Assembly: GCF_000002075.1 (NCBI RefSeq)
Contig: NW_004797406.1
Location: 264,307-302,521 of the forward strand
Length of the DNA stretch: 38,215 nucleotides
DNA from: Aplysia californica
Lineage: Eukaryota; Mollusca; Gastropoda; Aplysiida; Aplysiidae
Reading direction: 5' to 3'
Shown in pieces: positions 24,701 to 32,123 of this stretch. Within the stretch, counting starts at the first letter, position 1, and every line of letters starts with the position of its first letter. The position numbers and the translations under genes were made by a program. The notes beneath the pieces were generated by a model. That model had not been told where the DNA came from, did not search any database, and was given only the letters and a program-made list of their open reading frames with translations.

Positions 24701-26254
24701 GGTGTCAGCGTGCCGAGGCTAGCTTTATGGTGACAACTTTGAATACAAATGGTTTGACACTTTTAAAAGCCTGAAACATCTTGCTCTCATTGGAAAAATA
24801 GAAGGCATAAAAGGAAGATGTAGACAAAGAGTAATTCAAGGAACTTGAACAGATGGGTTGGGAAACACCAGGATATACAGCTTTTTTAAAAGAATATTCA
24901 AACGGAGAAATGAATGGCGAACAATGGGCAGTTGTTTGTTTCAGATCTTGCGCTTAAAAAGTAATAAAAAGAAGACACTTGTCTTACTGGTCTTTGTTTG
25001 ACATCTGTTTCTTTTGTGCTAGTTACTCGATGTTGTTGAGCTGAGGGACTCTAGGTGTTCAATAAATGTTTGGCATTTGGTGTGGGCTCTGGTGTTGTAT
25101 GCTCATTTTGCTTCCTTTAGGTGTTACGTTTTCTTTATTTATTCTTGTGAATAGAGACCATTCTCGTGCTGACCCCCTGCAGACCCCACCCTATTCTTGG
25201 AACAGTAGTTAAATACTTGAACTTTGAATAGCATGGTTTGCTGTCTACAGCTAAGGTTTTTGTTTTTTCATACCTTGTCTTGGCAAACAAGTCTCAAATG
25301 TTTGATGTCTCACCATTTTGCTGCCCTTTTTTCTAAACAAATGATCTACCTGGGGGGTGGGGTTTCAGTACTCTAAGGTGATTGGTCGGTTAGGCTGAGG
25401 TGGAATGAAACACATAAGACTGAATTGTGCCCTTTCTATGCATTAAGGCACAAGACTTTTGAACAGAATTTTGCAGTGTAAAATGTACTTTGATTTGTAA
25501 TCCGGTAATTTTTATTTATTAATTTTTTAAGATTTGTGTAGTTTCCTCATTTTGTATTTGTTCGACTTTCAGACATATTCATTATTGTCAGTTTAATCCT
25601 TAATTGTGGGGTTATTCTCGTTTCATTTTTTCAGATTGTTCCTTTCATTCCAAAAATACTCAGTGTTGTAACTGTGGTGGTTGGAACGGACAAAATAAAA
25701 CCAGGTGAGAAACAGATACGTTTTCTTGTCGATTTTTGTGACTTCACTTTTGAGGAACTATTGTTGATTGTTCTGGAAACAATGTGCAATGTTTGTTCAT
25801 GTTTCAAAATCAAATTTTAATAAAATATTTTCTGTATGTATGACTAATAGGTAAAATAATGTTCATCTGAATCCTTGTGGGTTTTGTTTTCTCTGTATAT
25901 TTGTTGAGGGAGAAAGTAAGTAAAGAGTAAAGATTGAATGAAAAGTGCTTGTTCATATTTTTCAAATGACTGTATATTGAAACCCCATGTAATCTGGTAG
26001 CAAAAAGTCACTTTTGTGGTGTGCAAGATGATGATCATTTTTAGACTGGTGATGCATGCCTGCCATGCAAACTACTACACATATCTCTCCTGTCTGTTTC
26101 AGAGACCCAATCTGTCCTGGTTCAGTTTGTGCAGAACGTCCGCGAGAAGTTCCCGGCAGAGTTTGACCAGGTTCGCTCTGGACTTGAGCCTGCTCAAGCG
26201 GCCGTGCTTGACAACTGCTTGACCATGAACCCTGGAGCTCCCGTTGCATCCTGA
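633..26254 (+). CDS. IPO4: Importin-4, 28 coding exons, 5'-partial
   Basis: Importin-4 is a karyopherin-beta that binds Ran-GTP and carries cargo such as histones H3/H4 and ribosomal proteins through the nuclear pore. Coding exons: 633-719, 1189-1274, 1899-1940, 2652-2784, 3360-3496, 5556-5598, 7673-7738, 8612-8713, 9562-9645, 9951-10082, 11549-11602, 12115-12224, 12951-13059, 13765-13903, 14563-14676, 14961-15080, 17197-17320, 18511-18622, 18890-18996, 19353-19430, 20746-20909, 21559-21752, 22318-22488, 22872-23083, 23486-23618, 24555-24659, 25635-25704, 26103-26254. They join in one frame to 1059 residues and TGA. Compared from memory with human IPO4 (1081 residues) they align end to end; about 23 N-terminal codons lie before the window. 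HEAT repeats fill the length, with acidic loops near residues 281-293, 607-629 and 784-797, where the human protein also has acidic stretches. No stop or frameshift was seen. Residue numbers count from the first codon visible here. Confidence 0.96.
1189..1274 (+). CDS. IPO4: IPO4 exon b (residues 30-58)
   Basis: It carries the most recognisable motif of the family's N-terminal domain, IRQYAAVLIRRKI (human IRQFAAVLTRRRL). The acceptor is CCAG and the donor GTTTGC is weak. The exon ends with two bases of a serine codon. Confidence 0.95.
1899..1940 (+). CDS. IPO4: IPO4 exon c, 42 nt (residues 58-72)
   Basis: This very short exon encodes SIRGNILQLLVQED, matching the human SLKSLILTALQRE segment. 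Acceptor TTTTCCAG, donor GTAAGT. It was placed because only this reading joins its neighbours in frame. Confidence 0.88.
2652..2784 (+). CDS. IPO4: IPO4 exon d (residues 72-116)
   Basis: It encodes a HEAT-repeat segment with KSARSAIAQIVGVIAR followed by WPALFDFLVSYIKDEDPAKRE; the WP and the closing RE match the human protein. Acceptor CCCAG, donor GTGAGG, ending phase 0. Confidence 0.93.
3360..3496 (+). CDS. IPO4: IPO4 exon e (residues 117-162)
   Basis: It encodes TGMFVLSTVTSIASEQMKPH and a following leucine-rich helix pair ending VAYLSI. The donor is GTGAGT at 3497; reading on through it would hit an in-frame TGA at once, which confirms the splice. Confidence 0.92.
3497..5555. other. IPO4 intron 5, 2.06 kb, unassigned content
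   Basis: The intron has no element I can name. A 120-codon minus-strand frame (3962-4324) and a 63-codon plus-strand frame (4993-5184) lie in it, but neither shows family motifs. A GC-richer patch at 5190-5235 has a near-palindrome (AGGGCTCATTAGCCCT). The intron may hold an old unrecognised insertion. Confidence 0.4.
5556..5598 (+). CDS. IPO4: IPO4 exon f, 43 nt (residues 162-176)
   Basis: This short exon encodes KCMTDLVFYIGDDEM. Acceptor TTTTTCAG and donor GTACGT. It is flanked by the two introns of about 2.06 kb (introns 5 and 6), which carry much of the foreign DNA in the gene. Confidence 0.9.
5755..5906. repeat. Cluster of TCCGTAC motifs
   Basis: The heptamer TCCGTAC occurs three times on the + strand (about 5776, 5794 and 5867), with a near copy at about 5758 and the reverse complement near 5900. 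Clustered short motifs like this are typical of subterminal regions of DNA transposons. I could not find matching ends. Confidence 0.4.
6312..6471. mobile_element. Foldback (hairpin) MITE
   Basis: Two arms of about 75 nt are inverted copies: the left arm has CACTATGGATGGGATCGGCC and CGCCCGACTCG; the right arm reverse-complemented reads CACTATGGACGGGATCGGCC and CGCCCGACTCG. The arms are separated by only a few bases, and both inner ends share CGTGTTTG. The flanks read GATA before and TATA after, which fits a TA target duplication. No coding capacity. Confidence 0.75.
6833..6901. repeat. Three adjacent GC-rich hairpins
   Basis: Within 69 nt there are three perfect hairpins: GGGGG-TTCG-CCCCC (6833-6846), GGGAC-GCT-GTCCC (6859-6871) and GGGGGCC-TCTGC-GGCCCCC (6883-6901). 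They stand out in an AT-rich intron. I believe similar GC-rich hairpin blocks occur in invertebrate repeats, but I cannot name the family. Confidence 0.7.
7050..7545 (+). mobile_element. LINE reverse-transcriptase remnant
   Basis: The + strand encodes pieces of a non-LTR retrotransposon RT C-terminus. LKISTSKTEAMKV and VQKFKYQGSVFTQDGKIDKE (7181-7363) match the usual GLKIN..KTK and FKYLGS..T.DG..D.E motifs. In another frame from 7404, SLVPALCDQAQTWTISK matches the VLPALLYGSETW block. A degenerate FAED near 7095 may be the FADD motif. Frames shift between blocks, so it is dead. The clade (CR1/L2/RTE-like) is not resolved. Confidence 0.65.
7673..7738 (+). CDS. IPO4: IPO4 exon g (residues 177-198)
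   Basis: It encodes THIQNVVPRVLEVVQSLAAV plus DE, matching the human MLVPKLIMAMQTL helix. Both borders are phase 0, with CTTTCAG before it and GTAAGA after it. Confidence 0.92.
7930..8400 (+). mobile_element. tRNA-type SINE copy, diverged head
   Basis: This copy matches the element at 33112-33624 through most of its length: B-box-like GGTTTGAGTCC (7969-7979), GGCTCCTGACTCTTTCTGCA, ACACCCCTAATCTTATG, AAAGATCCCTTGGTGGT and AAAATCGATAAGAGT, then the shared tail ending TTAAAACACTTAC. The A-box half is not recognisable. It lies in IPO4 intron 7 in the sense direction. Confidence 0.8.
8436..8572 (+). mobile_element. Short SINE-like repeat (third family)
   Basis: It has a head GAGGGCGCCATTGG, a middle TTTCCCTCTGTTGTCTCTGT and an end CACTAAGCAACCATTATTGTG..TTTACTCAAA. 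The same order recurs at 10224-10366. It lies directly after the SINE at 7930-8400. Confidence 0.55.
8612..8713 (+). CDS. IPO4: IPO4 exon h (residues 199-232)
   Basis: It encodes EKACVALEFFDELLESEVAI and then a helix ending LVQYCLQ; the human protein has AKACEALEALDELLESEVPV here, one of the best-conserved blocks. Acceptor GTGCAG, donor GTAAGT. Confidence 0.96.
9562..9645 (+). CDS. IPO4: IPO4 exon i (residues 233-260)
   Basis: It encodes IASSKDLTDPLRVKAMSFVS and SLIRLKKK, matching the human VRILCCLTFLVKVKSK segment. Acceptor CTTCAG, donor GTGAGT, both phase 0. Confidence 0.92.
9951..10082 (+). CDS. IPO4: IPO4 exon j with first acidic loop (residues 261-304)
   Basis: After a helix ending LFPII it encodes the first acidic loop, CDDEEEEDDDEEEVE, then HRPSQFAVQ. 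The human protein has an acidic loop at the same point followed by HFAVQVVDMLALHLP. Acidic loops in karyopherins often contact basic cargo such as histones; that role here is inferred. Confidence 0.95.
10224..10366 (+). mobile_element. Short SINE-like repeat (third family)
   Basis: Head GTTGGAGGGTGCAC, middle TTTCCCTCTGTTGTTTCTGT, end GCACTAGATGACTATTATTGTG and TTTACTCAAACC, with an (AAAC)n tail. It matches 8436-8572 in the same order. It is in IPO4 intron 10, sense orientation. Confidence 0.6.
10482..11403. mobile_element. TTAA-flanked DNA transposon, piggyBac-like
   Basis: The 922-bp element is framed by TTAA at 10478-10481 and 11404-11407. Its ends are inverted: CTCACTT at the left and AAGTGAG at the right, continuing GACGGG / GCGACTGGGCC. 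TTAA duplication is the hallmark of piggyBac (Kolobok also uses it). On the + strand near 10870-10935 a broken frame reads SVSEYDV and DPGYVPEHGPSRS, possibly the acidic start of a transposase. No intact ORF for a transposase. GC content is higher than the host intron. Confidence 0.65.
11549..11602 (+). CDS. IPO4: IPO4 exon k (residues 305-322)
   Basis: It encodes VIDTMALHLPAEKFIKKV, nearly identical to the human VVDMLALHLPPEKL motif. The donor was placed at GTATGC (11603) rather than the upstream GTGGTA because it fits the consensus better and keeps the Met-Pro-Met region aligned. Confidence 0.94.
12115..12224 (+). CDS. IPO4: IPO4 exon l (residues 323-359)
   Basis: It encodes TPMVDTCLKSSEASHRRAAY and LVLAVIVEGCADYVMN, a classic HEAT repeat (human YQRKAGLLVLAVLSDGAGDHI). 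The donor is GTATGT at 12225; the next exon completes a lysine codon. Confidence 0.95.
12256..12390 (+). repeat. (AAT)n microsatellite joined to a TATAGCGC repeat
   Basis: Interrupted AAT/GAT triplets (12256-12316) run into TTGCATTAATATAGCGC (12315-12331) and CACGCTCTACAGCATGC. The pairing of an AAT microsatellite with a TATAGCGC block looks to me like a dispersed repeat rather than a chance microsatellite; I cannot name its family. Confidence 0.5.
12749..12927 (+). mobile_element. Short SINE (second family) in IPO4 intron 12
   Basis: It matches the copies at 32305 and 32513: GGGTACTCTGG, CTTCTTTCCTATCAAACATC, ATCTCCCCTCCTTCTTTTTT, CTCTTGTAACACCTCTAATC, then the tail ATGACCTTATTGGGTTGTAA and GCCGTAAAACACTTACT. 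It ends 24 nt before exon 13 in the sense direction, so its tail sits where the branch point belongs. Confidence 0.85.
12951..13059 (+). CDS. IPO4: IPO4 exon m (residues 359-395)
   Basis: It encodes KLLSQMLQTVCQGLNDPASM followed by VRNSALFAVGQFSEHLQ, which matches the human VRNAALFALGQFSENLQ block. Its acceptor lies about 25 nt beyond the tail of a SINE copy, discussed under findings. Confidence 0.97.
13765..13903 (+). CDS. IPO4: IPO4 exon n (residues 396-442)
   Basis: It encodes PCISNYASELLPLLFQYLNK and later SHYALEMFCENLG (human CYALENFVENLG). Acceptor TTTTCAG, donor GTAAGA, ending with one base of a glycine codon. Confidence 0.96.
14563..14676 (+). CDS. IPO4: IPO4 exon o (residues 442-480)
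   Basis: It encodes GVGILPYLPSLMEYLLSVLR followed by a loop and KELAISAIGAA; human has KVQPYLPELMECMLQLLRN and KELAVSALGAIATAA. Acceptor TTGCAG, donor GTAAGT. Confidence 0.97.
14961..15080 (+). CDS. IPO4: IPO4 exon p (residues 480-520)
   Basis: It encodes ANAAGVEMRPYFKDILDLFK, a short acidic loop SSEEEEV, and KKLQVAAI. Acceptor TTTTTGTAG, donor GTTAGT. The following intron (2116 bp) holds a complete-looking DNA transposon. Confidence 0.94.
15127..16619. mobile_element. Terminal-inverted-repeat transposon, hAT-like ends
   Basis: The 1493-bp element has perfect 12-nt inverted ends, CAGGGTCCCCAC and GTGGGGACCCTG. A 6-bp duplication TATATC flanks it (15121-15126 and 16620-16625). GTCGGGAA-type repeats fill the left subterminus and GGTCTTGAAAAA repeats the right. 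The CAGGGTC start resembles hAT elements, but hAT normally makes 8-bp duplications, so the superfamily is left open. Inside are a G14, a C17 and a TG microsatellite; no transposase is seen. Confidence 0.75.
16257..16279. repeat. (TG)n microsatellite
   Basis: About eleven TG units lie inside the terminal-inverted-repeat transposon of intron 16. Confidence 0.9.
17197..17320 (+). CDS. IPO4: IPO4 exon q (residues 520-561)
   Basis: It encodes DTLSVLARSIGEETFRPLSR, then ECTELGLNLLETSTDPDLRR and CV. Human ETLGVLARAVGEPMRPLAEE and DDPDLRRC are matched almost residue for residue. Acceptor TTTTTTTCAG, donor GTAAGT. Confidence 0.97.
18511..18622 (+). CDS. IPO4: IPO4 exon r (residues 561-598)
   Basis: It encodes VYGLFAAISIILKTEMAEYL and ERITKFMVSAMKSTEGVK; human has YSLFAALSGLMGEGLAPHLE and QITTLMLLSLRSTEGI. 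Acceptor TTTTTTTTAG, donor GTATAT. Confidence 0.97.
18890..18996 (+). CDS. IPO4: IPO4 exon s with second acidic loop (residues 599-634)
   Basis: It encodes the second and largest acidic region: FNEDEFNDDENLDADDEDD after AHFKDESDTVTI. The human counterpart is FDDESDGEEEEEL and following. The donor is at 18997; reading through would reach TAA at once. Confidence 0.94.
19353..19430 (+). CDS. IPO4: IPO4 exon t (residues 634-660)
   Basis: It encodes GISVENAYLDEKEDACCALG and ELALNTG; human has YSVENAFFDEKEDTCAAVGE, a hallmark block of this protein. Acceptor ACAACAG, donor GTGAGT. Confidence 0.98.
20016..20052 (+). mobile_element. Fragment of the third SINE-like family
   Basis: CTACACTAAATGACCATTCT followed by TGTGT matches the 3' part of the copies at 8436 and 10224. 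The fragment ends about 35 nt before the TTAA element of intron 20. Confidence 0.4.
20090..20398 (-). mobile_element. piggyBac-type MITE carrying a transposase 5' fragment
   Basis: The 309-bp element is flanked by TTAA (20086-20089 and 20399-20402) and has inverted ends CCCTTTGAG / CTGAAAGGG. TTAACCCTTT is a typical piggyBac terminus. On the minus strand, about 20250 to 20150, it encodes LFEDLSGFDAGNDEDYPERD followed by MESDSDD, an acidic peptide like the N-terminus of piggyBac transposases. It therefore looks like an internally deleted copy of a longer element. It lies in IPO4 intron 20. Confidence 0.7.
20671..20706. repeat. (CCA)n microsatellite
   Basis: Imperfect CCA triplets end 40 nt before the acceptor of the exon at 20746. 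They lie upstream of the pyrimidine tract. Confidence 0.85.
20746..20909 (+). CDS. IPO4: IPO4 exon u (residues 660-715)
   Basis: It encodes GVAFLPYMQTAYTESMEMVE and later GAFQALCQFCLCVHEAQK; human has VAFLPYMESVFEEVFKLLE and ALGQFCCALHKACQ. GC content is visibly higher than in neighbouring exons. A CCA microsatellite ends 40 nt before the acceptor. Confidence 0.97.
20964..21065 (+). repeat. G19 run and degraded third-family repeat
   Basis: A run of 19 G (20964-20982) precedes GTAGTGGGCCTCTGG and GCACTAAATGAGACTTATTG with TGCTGATCG, which matches the third SINE-like family only loosely. It lies in IPO4 intron 21. Confidence 0.4.
21559..21752 (+). CDS. IPO4: IPO4 exon v (residues 715-779)
   Basis: It encodes VLNTMIQGIVPKYLEAIKTE and LDRTVVMTAVDSIQEMLDKI, then helices ending KEIFTHK. 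Human has RVVPSYMQAVNRERERQVVM here. Acceptor TTTTCACAG, donor GTAAGT. Confidence 0.96.
22318..22488 (+). CDS. IPO4: IPO4 exon w with third acidic loop (residues 780-836)
   Basis: It encodes VACQDQEEDAEEDMEAEYDS followed by MLIESAGDVLPVIARLMGGE and a segment with FLPFFTSFVTDLL. Human has TACQDTDEEEEEEDDDQAEY and MLLEHAGEAIPALAAAAGGD. Acceptor CACCCAG, donor GTATGT; both phase 0. Confidence 0.98.
22742..22789 (+). mobile_element. SINE tail fragment
   Basis: CTCATATGATCTTATGCATT and GCGAGCGCTGTAAAACC, then CTACTAAAAA, match the shared SINE tail. The upstream part of the element is not recognised. It lies in IPO4 intron 23. Confidence 0.65.
22872..23083 (+). CDS. IPO4: IPO4 exon x (residues 837-907)
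   Basis: This is the longest coding exon. It encodes EKSFAVGTLAEVIEACGSPV, YPVFTRMTKDEDEEVRSNAV and FALGVLAVNGGDGMI. Human has AEKSFAVGTLAETIQGLGAA and EVRSNAIFGMGVLAEHGG. Acceptor CTTTCAG, donor GTCAGT. Confidence 0.98.
23486..23618 (+). CDS. IPO4: IPO4 exon y (residues 907-951)
   Basis: It encodes SHYTDILKTLFALMNAEPNP and RVLDNVCAAVCRMMWHSPSH with PVPQ; human has RVRDNICGALARLLMASPTR and EPQ. Acceptor CCCCCCAG, donor GTAAGA. Confidence 0.97.
24555..24659 (+). CDS. IPO4: IPO4 exon z (residues 952-986)
   Basis: It encodes VLPVVMQLLPLKEDFEEYVT and VFTCLMKFYGDNVPE; human has VLAALLHALPLKEDLEEWVT. Acceptor TCCCCAG, donor GTGAGT; both phase 0. Confidence 0.97.
25140..25182 (+). mobile_element. 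Possible third-family repeat remnant
   Basis: TTCTTGTGAATAGAGACCAT followed by TCTCGTGCTGAC resembles the AATGACCATT..GTGCTGATG end of the third family. The match is short and could be chance. It lies in IPO4 intron 26. Confidence 0.2.
25635..25704 (+). CDS. IPO4: IPO4 penultimate exon (residues 987-1010)
   Basis: It encodes IVPFIPKILSVVTVVVGTDK followed by IKP, matching human VIDVAPELLRICSLILADNK and IPADTK. Acceptor TTTTTTCAG, donor GTGAGA. Confidence 0.94.
26103..26254 (+). CDS. IPO4: IPO4 last exon with stop (residues 1010-1059)
   Basis: It encodes ETQSVLVQFVQNVREKFPAE and FDQVRSGLEPAQAAVLDNCL, ending GAPVAS and TGA. The last residues do not match human, which is usual for this C-terminus. 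Acceptor CTGTTTCAG. Confidence 0.95.
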
Positions 26255-26452
26255 TGGCCAGACCTCCCCCCCACCCCTGTCTTTCTCACGTGTAGAACAG
26301 TGATAGTGGACAACAGATTTCTACCTAAGATTCTATTCCCCGTTGTTGGTCTTTTCCTCACACTGCCTCTGCCTACTAATATTGTAAACTTTTAGTTTTT
26401 TTCTGTTGCAGGATGCGGTGCCTGTTTACTTCACTTTTGCTCGTGCTATTTA

Positions 26453-26458
26453 AATAAA
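26453..26458 (+). terminator. IPO4: First poly(A) signal of IPO4 (AATAAA)
   Basis: A canonical AATAAA lies 199 nt after the stop codon and is followed by T/G-rich sequence (26471-26486). It is the likely end of a short 3' UTR of about 220 nt. Confidence 0.7.
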
Positions 26459-29400
26459 GCAGGTGGAAGTTTGCCTCTTTTCGTTTTGCTGGCCATAAAC
26501 TGAAGGAAGTTCATTCTTTAAGCATGCAGCTTCCTTGCTTTCTGAGGGATCCTACACTATCATCATTACAGTGGCATGTCTAGATAGATTTATATATGTC
26601 TAGTGTTTTGTTTAGCTCCATTATCTTACAGTTGTTGCTCTTGAGCTCCCAATTTAAGCAATAGTATTAGTGATACAATGCTGTTATGAATATGGTGCGT
26701 TAATGAATTTTTGGAAAATGACTCTCTTCATACAAAGACAAAACAAATTGGTATGACTTGTTGTGGTTGGTGCTTGCAAATTTTTAATTCTTCATGGGTA
26801 AAAACAACAAATCTTTAGCATCATATAATTTGTTAGGTGTCTCAGAAAAGAAATGTGTTCGTCATATGTGTTCAATATTATGTTAGTATGTGTATTTACT
26901 TGACAATTTACTTTTTGTCAGTGTCCCTTAGCTTAATATACCTCAAGCATTCTGATAGGTTTGCCAGAAAAATGCTAAAAGGTTTTCTTGGGTGTATTTG
27001 TTTTGTCAAGATATTTTGTGATGTAGTGTAACAGCTTCAGACATTGCGTATTGTGTTAAATGGGAATGTACTACATTTTTTTATTGGCGGGCCACTTACA
27101 AACATTAGAACAACAATTAGGGCCAGTCACCGTCAAGGTATGTAATCTAATGACAACTAGTGTATTGAGTTATAAATACAAAGATTATTAGCAGTGACTA
27201 CACCGACTGGCCTGGCGGGTCTGTCTTTAACACACTTCTGTTGTAGACTCAAGAATTTTGTCCTTACGTTTGGTAGATGATAGGCTTCAAATAATAAGAA
27301 TTTTGTTACCGTTTAGACCGCAGTAAATCTTTGTATGAAATGATTTTATCTGAGTGCAAGCTGTTTCGTACCACTTTTGAATAAATATTATGATCTGATG
27401 CTAAATAAAAGAATCCTGAAGATGTTATTTAGGTGGTCGCTGAAAAGTTCATTATATTTTTATCTGCTGCAAAGGGAAGGTACCTGATGTATATGAAGTG
27501 TACAGAAAATCAGTCCCGAGTTGAGTCAACTCTTCAAGTAACGCAACAATACCCTAACCTTTTAAGAAAAGTTCTGTAGCCCTCATGACTTTTTTTGATA
27601 AGTTTGGACCTTAAAGTTTTCAAATACTGCACAGTGTTTAGTTTACACTGCCCATTTCAAACTTTAAAACATCCTTGTAAAAAGCCTTTTCGCTGCTCAT
27701 GAGTTTTGAGCATTTGGTTTTTGGCTTACTTTTATTGAGGGTCTAGACTTATCCCAAGTTGTTTCTTGATGGTGTTTTCTGTGAATTCAGCTCCCTTTTC
27801 TGTTGAAAATGTTGCAAACTAAAATTCACTCCACCCCCCACCCCACCTGTAAAAAAACCCAAACCCTTCTACAGCTGTCTAGTTTTGGGAAATTACATGA
27901 TGTGAAAAATTTCTTTTGTAATTTTGATATTGCAACAAAGGTTAGGTTTTTCCACTTTTGTGAAAGACGTAAGAAAAAAAAAGCAAAAAAAAAATGTTTT
28001 ACCATGCATGTGGACTGAGCTCATGAAAGCTTTGCTCAGTGTACCCCTGGTTGTGATACTCGTGGACACGTATTTTACAATTGTAAATCTTTTACTGGAA
28101 TCAATTTTTGTCCCTTGAATAAGAAACTATTTGTTGTAAGTGAAAAAGAGGAGAGAGAGTGTGTCTATGTATGAAGTTGATGTGATTTCATAATTAGAAT
28201 AATAAAAGTAACATTTGCGGGGATATTTTGCTACTTATAAGCGCTGTCTGTGAAATTGAAAATGTTGGTAAGTTAACACGAAGAGGAACATTTCCGGTTT
28301 GAATGGAAATTTCTCTGTTGTAATGTCACTCCGGTAAAAGTCTTCAATACACTGTTGTTTTCAATTACCATTTATGGAGCGCCAAAGTAGAACTGTCTTT
28401 GTCACTTATGATTCATTATGAGAATATGCATGAAAAGAGTTTTGTTACTACTGAAACAAAATTACAAACTTAAAGTTAATTTATTATTGTAATAATGTAT
28501 AAACAATCAGTAATTGGGTCAATGCCTTTTTGTGAACATGTTATGAGATTGTCCAAGTCATATCTCATATTTTTGGGTAAGTGTAAAAGAACTTCTTAAT
28601 GTCTTATCTTTTCCTTTTTCGAGCCTTAAGGATTTTGTTTTTATGACTTGGCAATTTAATTTGTTTGCACAGTTACACGTTACTGTGTTGAGATAGAGTT
28701 GCATTCTCCTAAAAATATAATATTTTATCACTCTAAATGTTTTATCTACATTTCATGGTGTTTACTTTTAGAGGTTATTCTCGAAAGGGATCACAAAGCT
28801 TGAATTATTTCTTATCTGATTTTATTGTTTAGATATTATAAGGTATTTTTTTCTCTTAAGGAAAAGGAGAGGTATGTTTTCAAACATTAGGTGTCATTAA
28901 CCATGTACAAATAATACCATATGTCAAGAGATAAGAATGCTGACTATGCACTGTTTACTTTTGTCATCCTCTTTGCTGTTTCGAAATATATAAATGTTAG
29001 TCCACAGTCTTAATTTCAATCTCGTAGAAGTGTTTGTGCCAAGGTCCGATTTGTACATAAAATCTGTCTTATTTAGTCTCACATTCTTTCCTTGTTTGTG
29101 AAATAAATAAGATTGACCAGTTTTTAAAAATTATTTGTGCTCATACCAGTCATAGGATATTGGAAATTACCTTGATTCACATGTTTTACAGGTGAATAAG
29201 GTAAAAATTGAAAAGTGAATTGAAAAATGAAAAGAAAGGTGCTCTTGTTAATTAAAGTAAAATCACAACAGCAAGTGTGTATTTTAGAGGGTTTCATATT
29301 TTATACTCCTTTTTAGCTTTGGTAATTTGTAGTAAGAAATCACAAAGCTAGACTTATAGTCTGTAACCTGTTTTAGAAATGTGCCAAGTTTTAGCTCCTG

Positions 29401-31631
29401 AAAGGAATAACGGTTACTAAAATGCTCAACTCAAGACAAACTTTTGTGGAAATTAAATGTTGTTCGAAATTTCATGCAAACATTTCATAAGTAGAATTTA
29501 ATACTTTTTAAATATATTACTTGGCCAATTGTTCCTGACAACTGTGGATTATTCTTTGTGTTTGCATAATCACTGGTGCTTGTGTGAACTTTTGTAGTTC
29601 CAAGTTTTAATGCTATGCAGTATGCATTGGTTGCACAATGAATTCAATGATGACTATTGCTCTGTCACCGAGGACCCATGAGATGGTCACTCAGCGTACT
29701 GTGAGGCTCACATCTTTTGGACCATTGTAATAGGGAGGAGTCTGCTATCTCAGAGCCACTGATTCACTCTTTTTTTCTTTTTGCTTGAATGTTTCTTCAT
29801 TTTTAGCGCTTCTCGTAGTCAGACTCACATTGTCAAATAGACTTAAAAATAATATCTCAAAAGACTTAAAATGAGCTCAGCAGTAAAATGAATTCTTTTG
29901 TAAATAATTCAGACTTCATGCCCTTGATACCAGGTGCCTCTTTTGGAAGTAGAAAATTGTGACTGTTTGTCTTTTCTTACTAAAATCATAACTGGTTCTC
30001 CAAAATATTCTGGTAGTATTACTGAAGACATTATGTCAGAATATACTGCACACACCTGTACATACATATACTATAATCCTGCATGTGGTTTGAAATAGCC
30101 AAAATATTAATTTAACTTGGGCCTTCAAACAAAGACGTAGGACGGATGGTGATGTAATTCTCACATTTATGGGGAAGAGTAATATTGGTGTCTTTTCTCT
30201 TTGTCCATTGGGATTGGTTTAAAACCTTTTCTTATTGTTTTGTTGTTGTTTTGTTTTTTTAAATTCTTTGACTGGATAACATTGTAGGCCTACCTGTCCA
30301 AGGAGAATTTTGTGAACAATTGTTTTTCTTTACAGGGTCCCCTCTAGTTGCCATTTAAATATTGCTCGTTTAGTTCACTACAAAAAAAAGTTGGTGTAAG
30401 GGTTGGTATGGAAAACTGCATCTTGATTTGTGGGCAGGACGGTAAAGAGGGAATGTTTAAGTATTAATTTCTGCAATGTTTGCAATTGCCGCTCATGGAA
30501 AAGAGAGGGAGGGGGGGGGGGGGTGAAGACTTTGAAAGGTAGATAGGATCTCCATTTGAGGAAAATGTATGTAGTCTACAGATTTCGGTTGCGATTAATT
30601 GGTCTGTGTTTAGGACTGAAAACTTGTTGGTTTTCATTGGAATGTTCAGTGCAACTGAAATGGGGCAGCTAGACAAAAGTCTGTTTTCCTTTGCTGGAAC
30701 TTTCTTCAGTGATGACAGGAAGTAAAACAGAGTTAGATCCTTTATTGTTGAAACTTTTGGATCATTTTATATTTATAACTAAATGTGTATGCAATAGGGA
30801 AATTATTTGAAACCAATTTGGCAATATGACTGTCACTTGTTTGTTAATTTCTGCTGTTTGGCACAATAATTGTAAAAAAAAATGTGAACGGGCTGCTGAA
30901 ATGTGCTTTGTGCAATACTAAGAATTGAAATATAATAATGCCTCTTATTCCTTGGTGTGTTTCACTCCTGCTTGCGATTGTTTGTAAGCTACTGCTCTTG
31001 CTTTTATTATTTTTTTTTTTATCTTGCGGTGATTGTCAAGAGTGCAAATGGCTTATTTTGAAAGTGCTGAACAAGTTTGTGTCGCTGGTGTGGTTGGTGG
31101 ATAGACAAACATTGTAAAATGTTTGATGATCTGAATGTGCCTTTCTGGAGGTTGGGGAAATGGTCTGACTTTTTCTTATTCTTTACCTGTCTTTCTTTCA
31201 GTTTTATTGCGAGTTTTGTCAACAGTGTGTGCTGTATACTGGTATGCATAGTAAAATTATCAATTATTTTTTTTTAATCTCAGGTTTTATTTTTATGAAA
31301 CCAGGTACTAGTGTATAATATTGTCAGTGGGAAGGAGAGGATCTTAGAGGGGTGCTTACCTCTCTGTCTTAATTTTGATAACTGTTTTTGTCATTCTAGT
31401 CTGTACATTTTAATTGTTCCCTTGTGGTAGAATCTTTGGTATGTTTGTTTTTTTTGTGTTTTTTTTTTGGGGGGGGGGGGGTTGTCTTTGTGTTTTACTC
31501 ATTTGCTTACATCTTTGGACCCTTGCAAAGGTCTTGCGAAGAGTGCTCTTGAAATGACAAGCTTCCACCTCAGCGCATATTTCAGAAATTCAAAGGCGCA
31601 ATTTGCCTGTCCCTTTTGGGAAAGAAACCCC

Positions 31632-31680
31632 CACACACACACACACACTCACACCCCCCCCCCCCCCCCCCCCCCCCCCC
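31632..31680. repeat. (CA)n followed by C27
   Basis: A CA microsatellite runs into an uninterrupted tract of 27 C (31654-31680). This is the longest homopolymer in the window. Confidence 0.9.
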
Positions 31681-32123
31681 ACCCCCGTTTTGAATTTGCT
31701 TAATACAGTTACAGACTATAAAAAAAAAAGACTGATGGAAGTCATGCTAATTGAAATTCTTAGAAAAGTGAAGATTCTGTCTTGTCATTTTTTGGGTGTG
31801 ACCGAATGCTCTACATCTCATGATGCCTTGAGATGAATGTTATAAGAGTTGTGACAGTTAGGTCTTGTGTCTTGACAATCTCTGTAGTTAGGAATGTCAC
31901 TTGCTGTTTAATGCTTTTTACATTACTGTTGTACGGGTGATGAGAACAAAAGAAACTTGATGGGGTACACAAAAATATTTCTTTATGAATTTCTGCTAGC
32001 AAAAAGAAAAATAATTATAACTTTGGGTCACTCTGTCTGTCCTCTTTACGGTTGTTCTTCCACAGTCTTGTTTGTGACTGTGGTTCTGTTAAATGTAAAA
32101 TGTGGAAAGTTTTAAGCTGTATG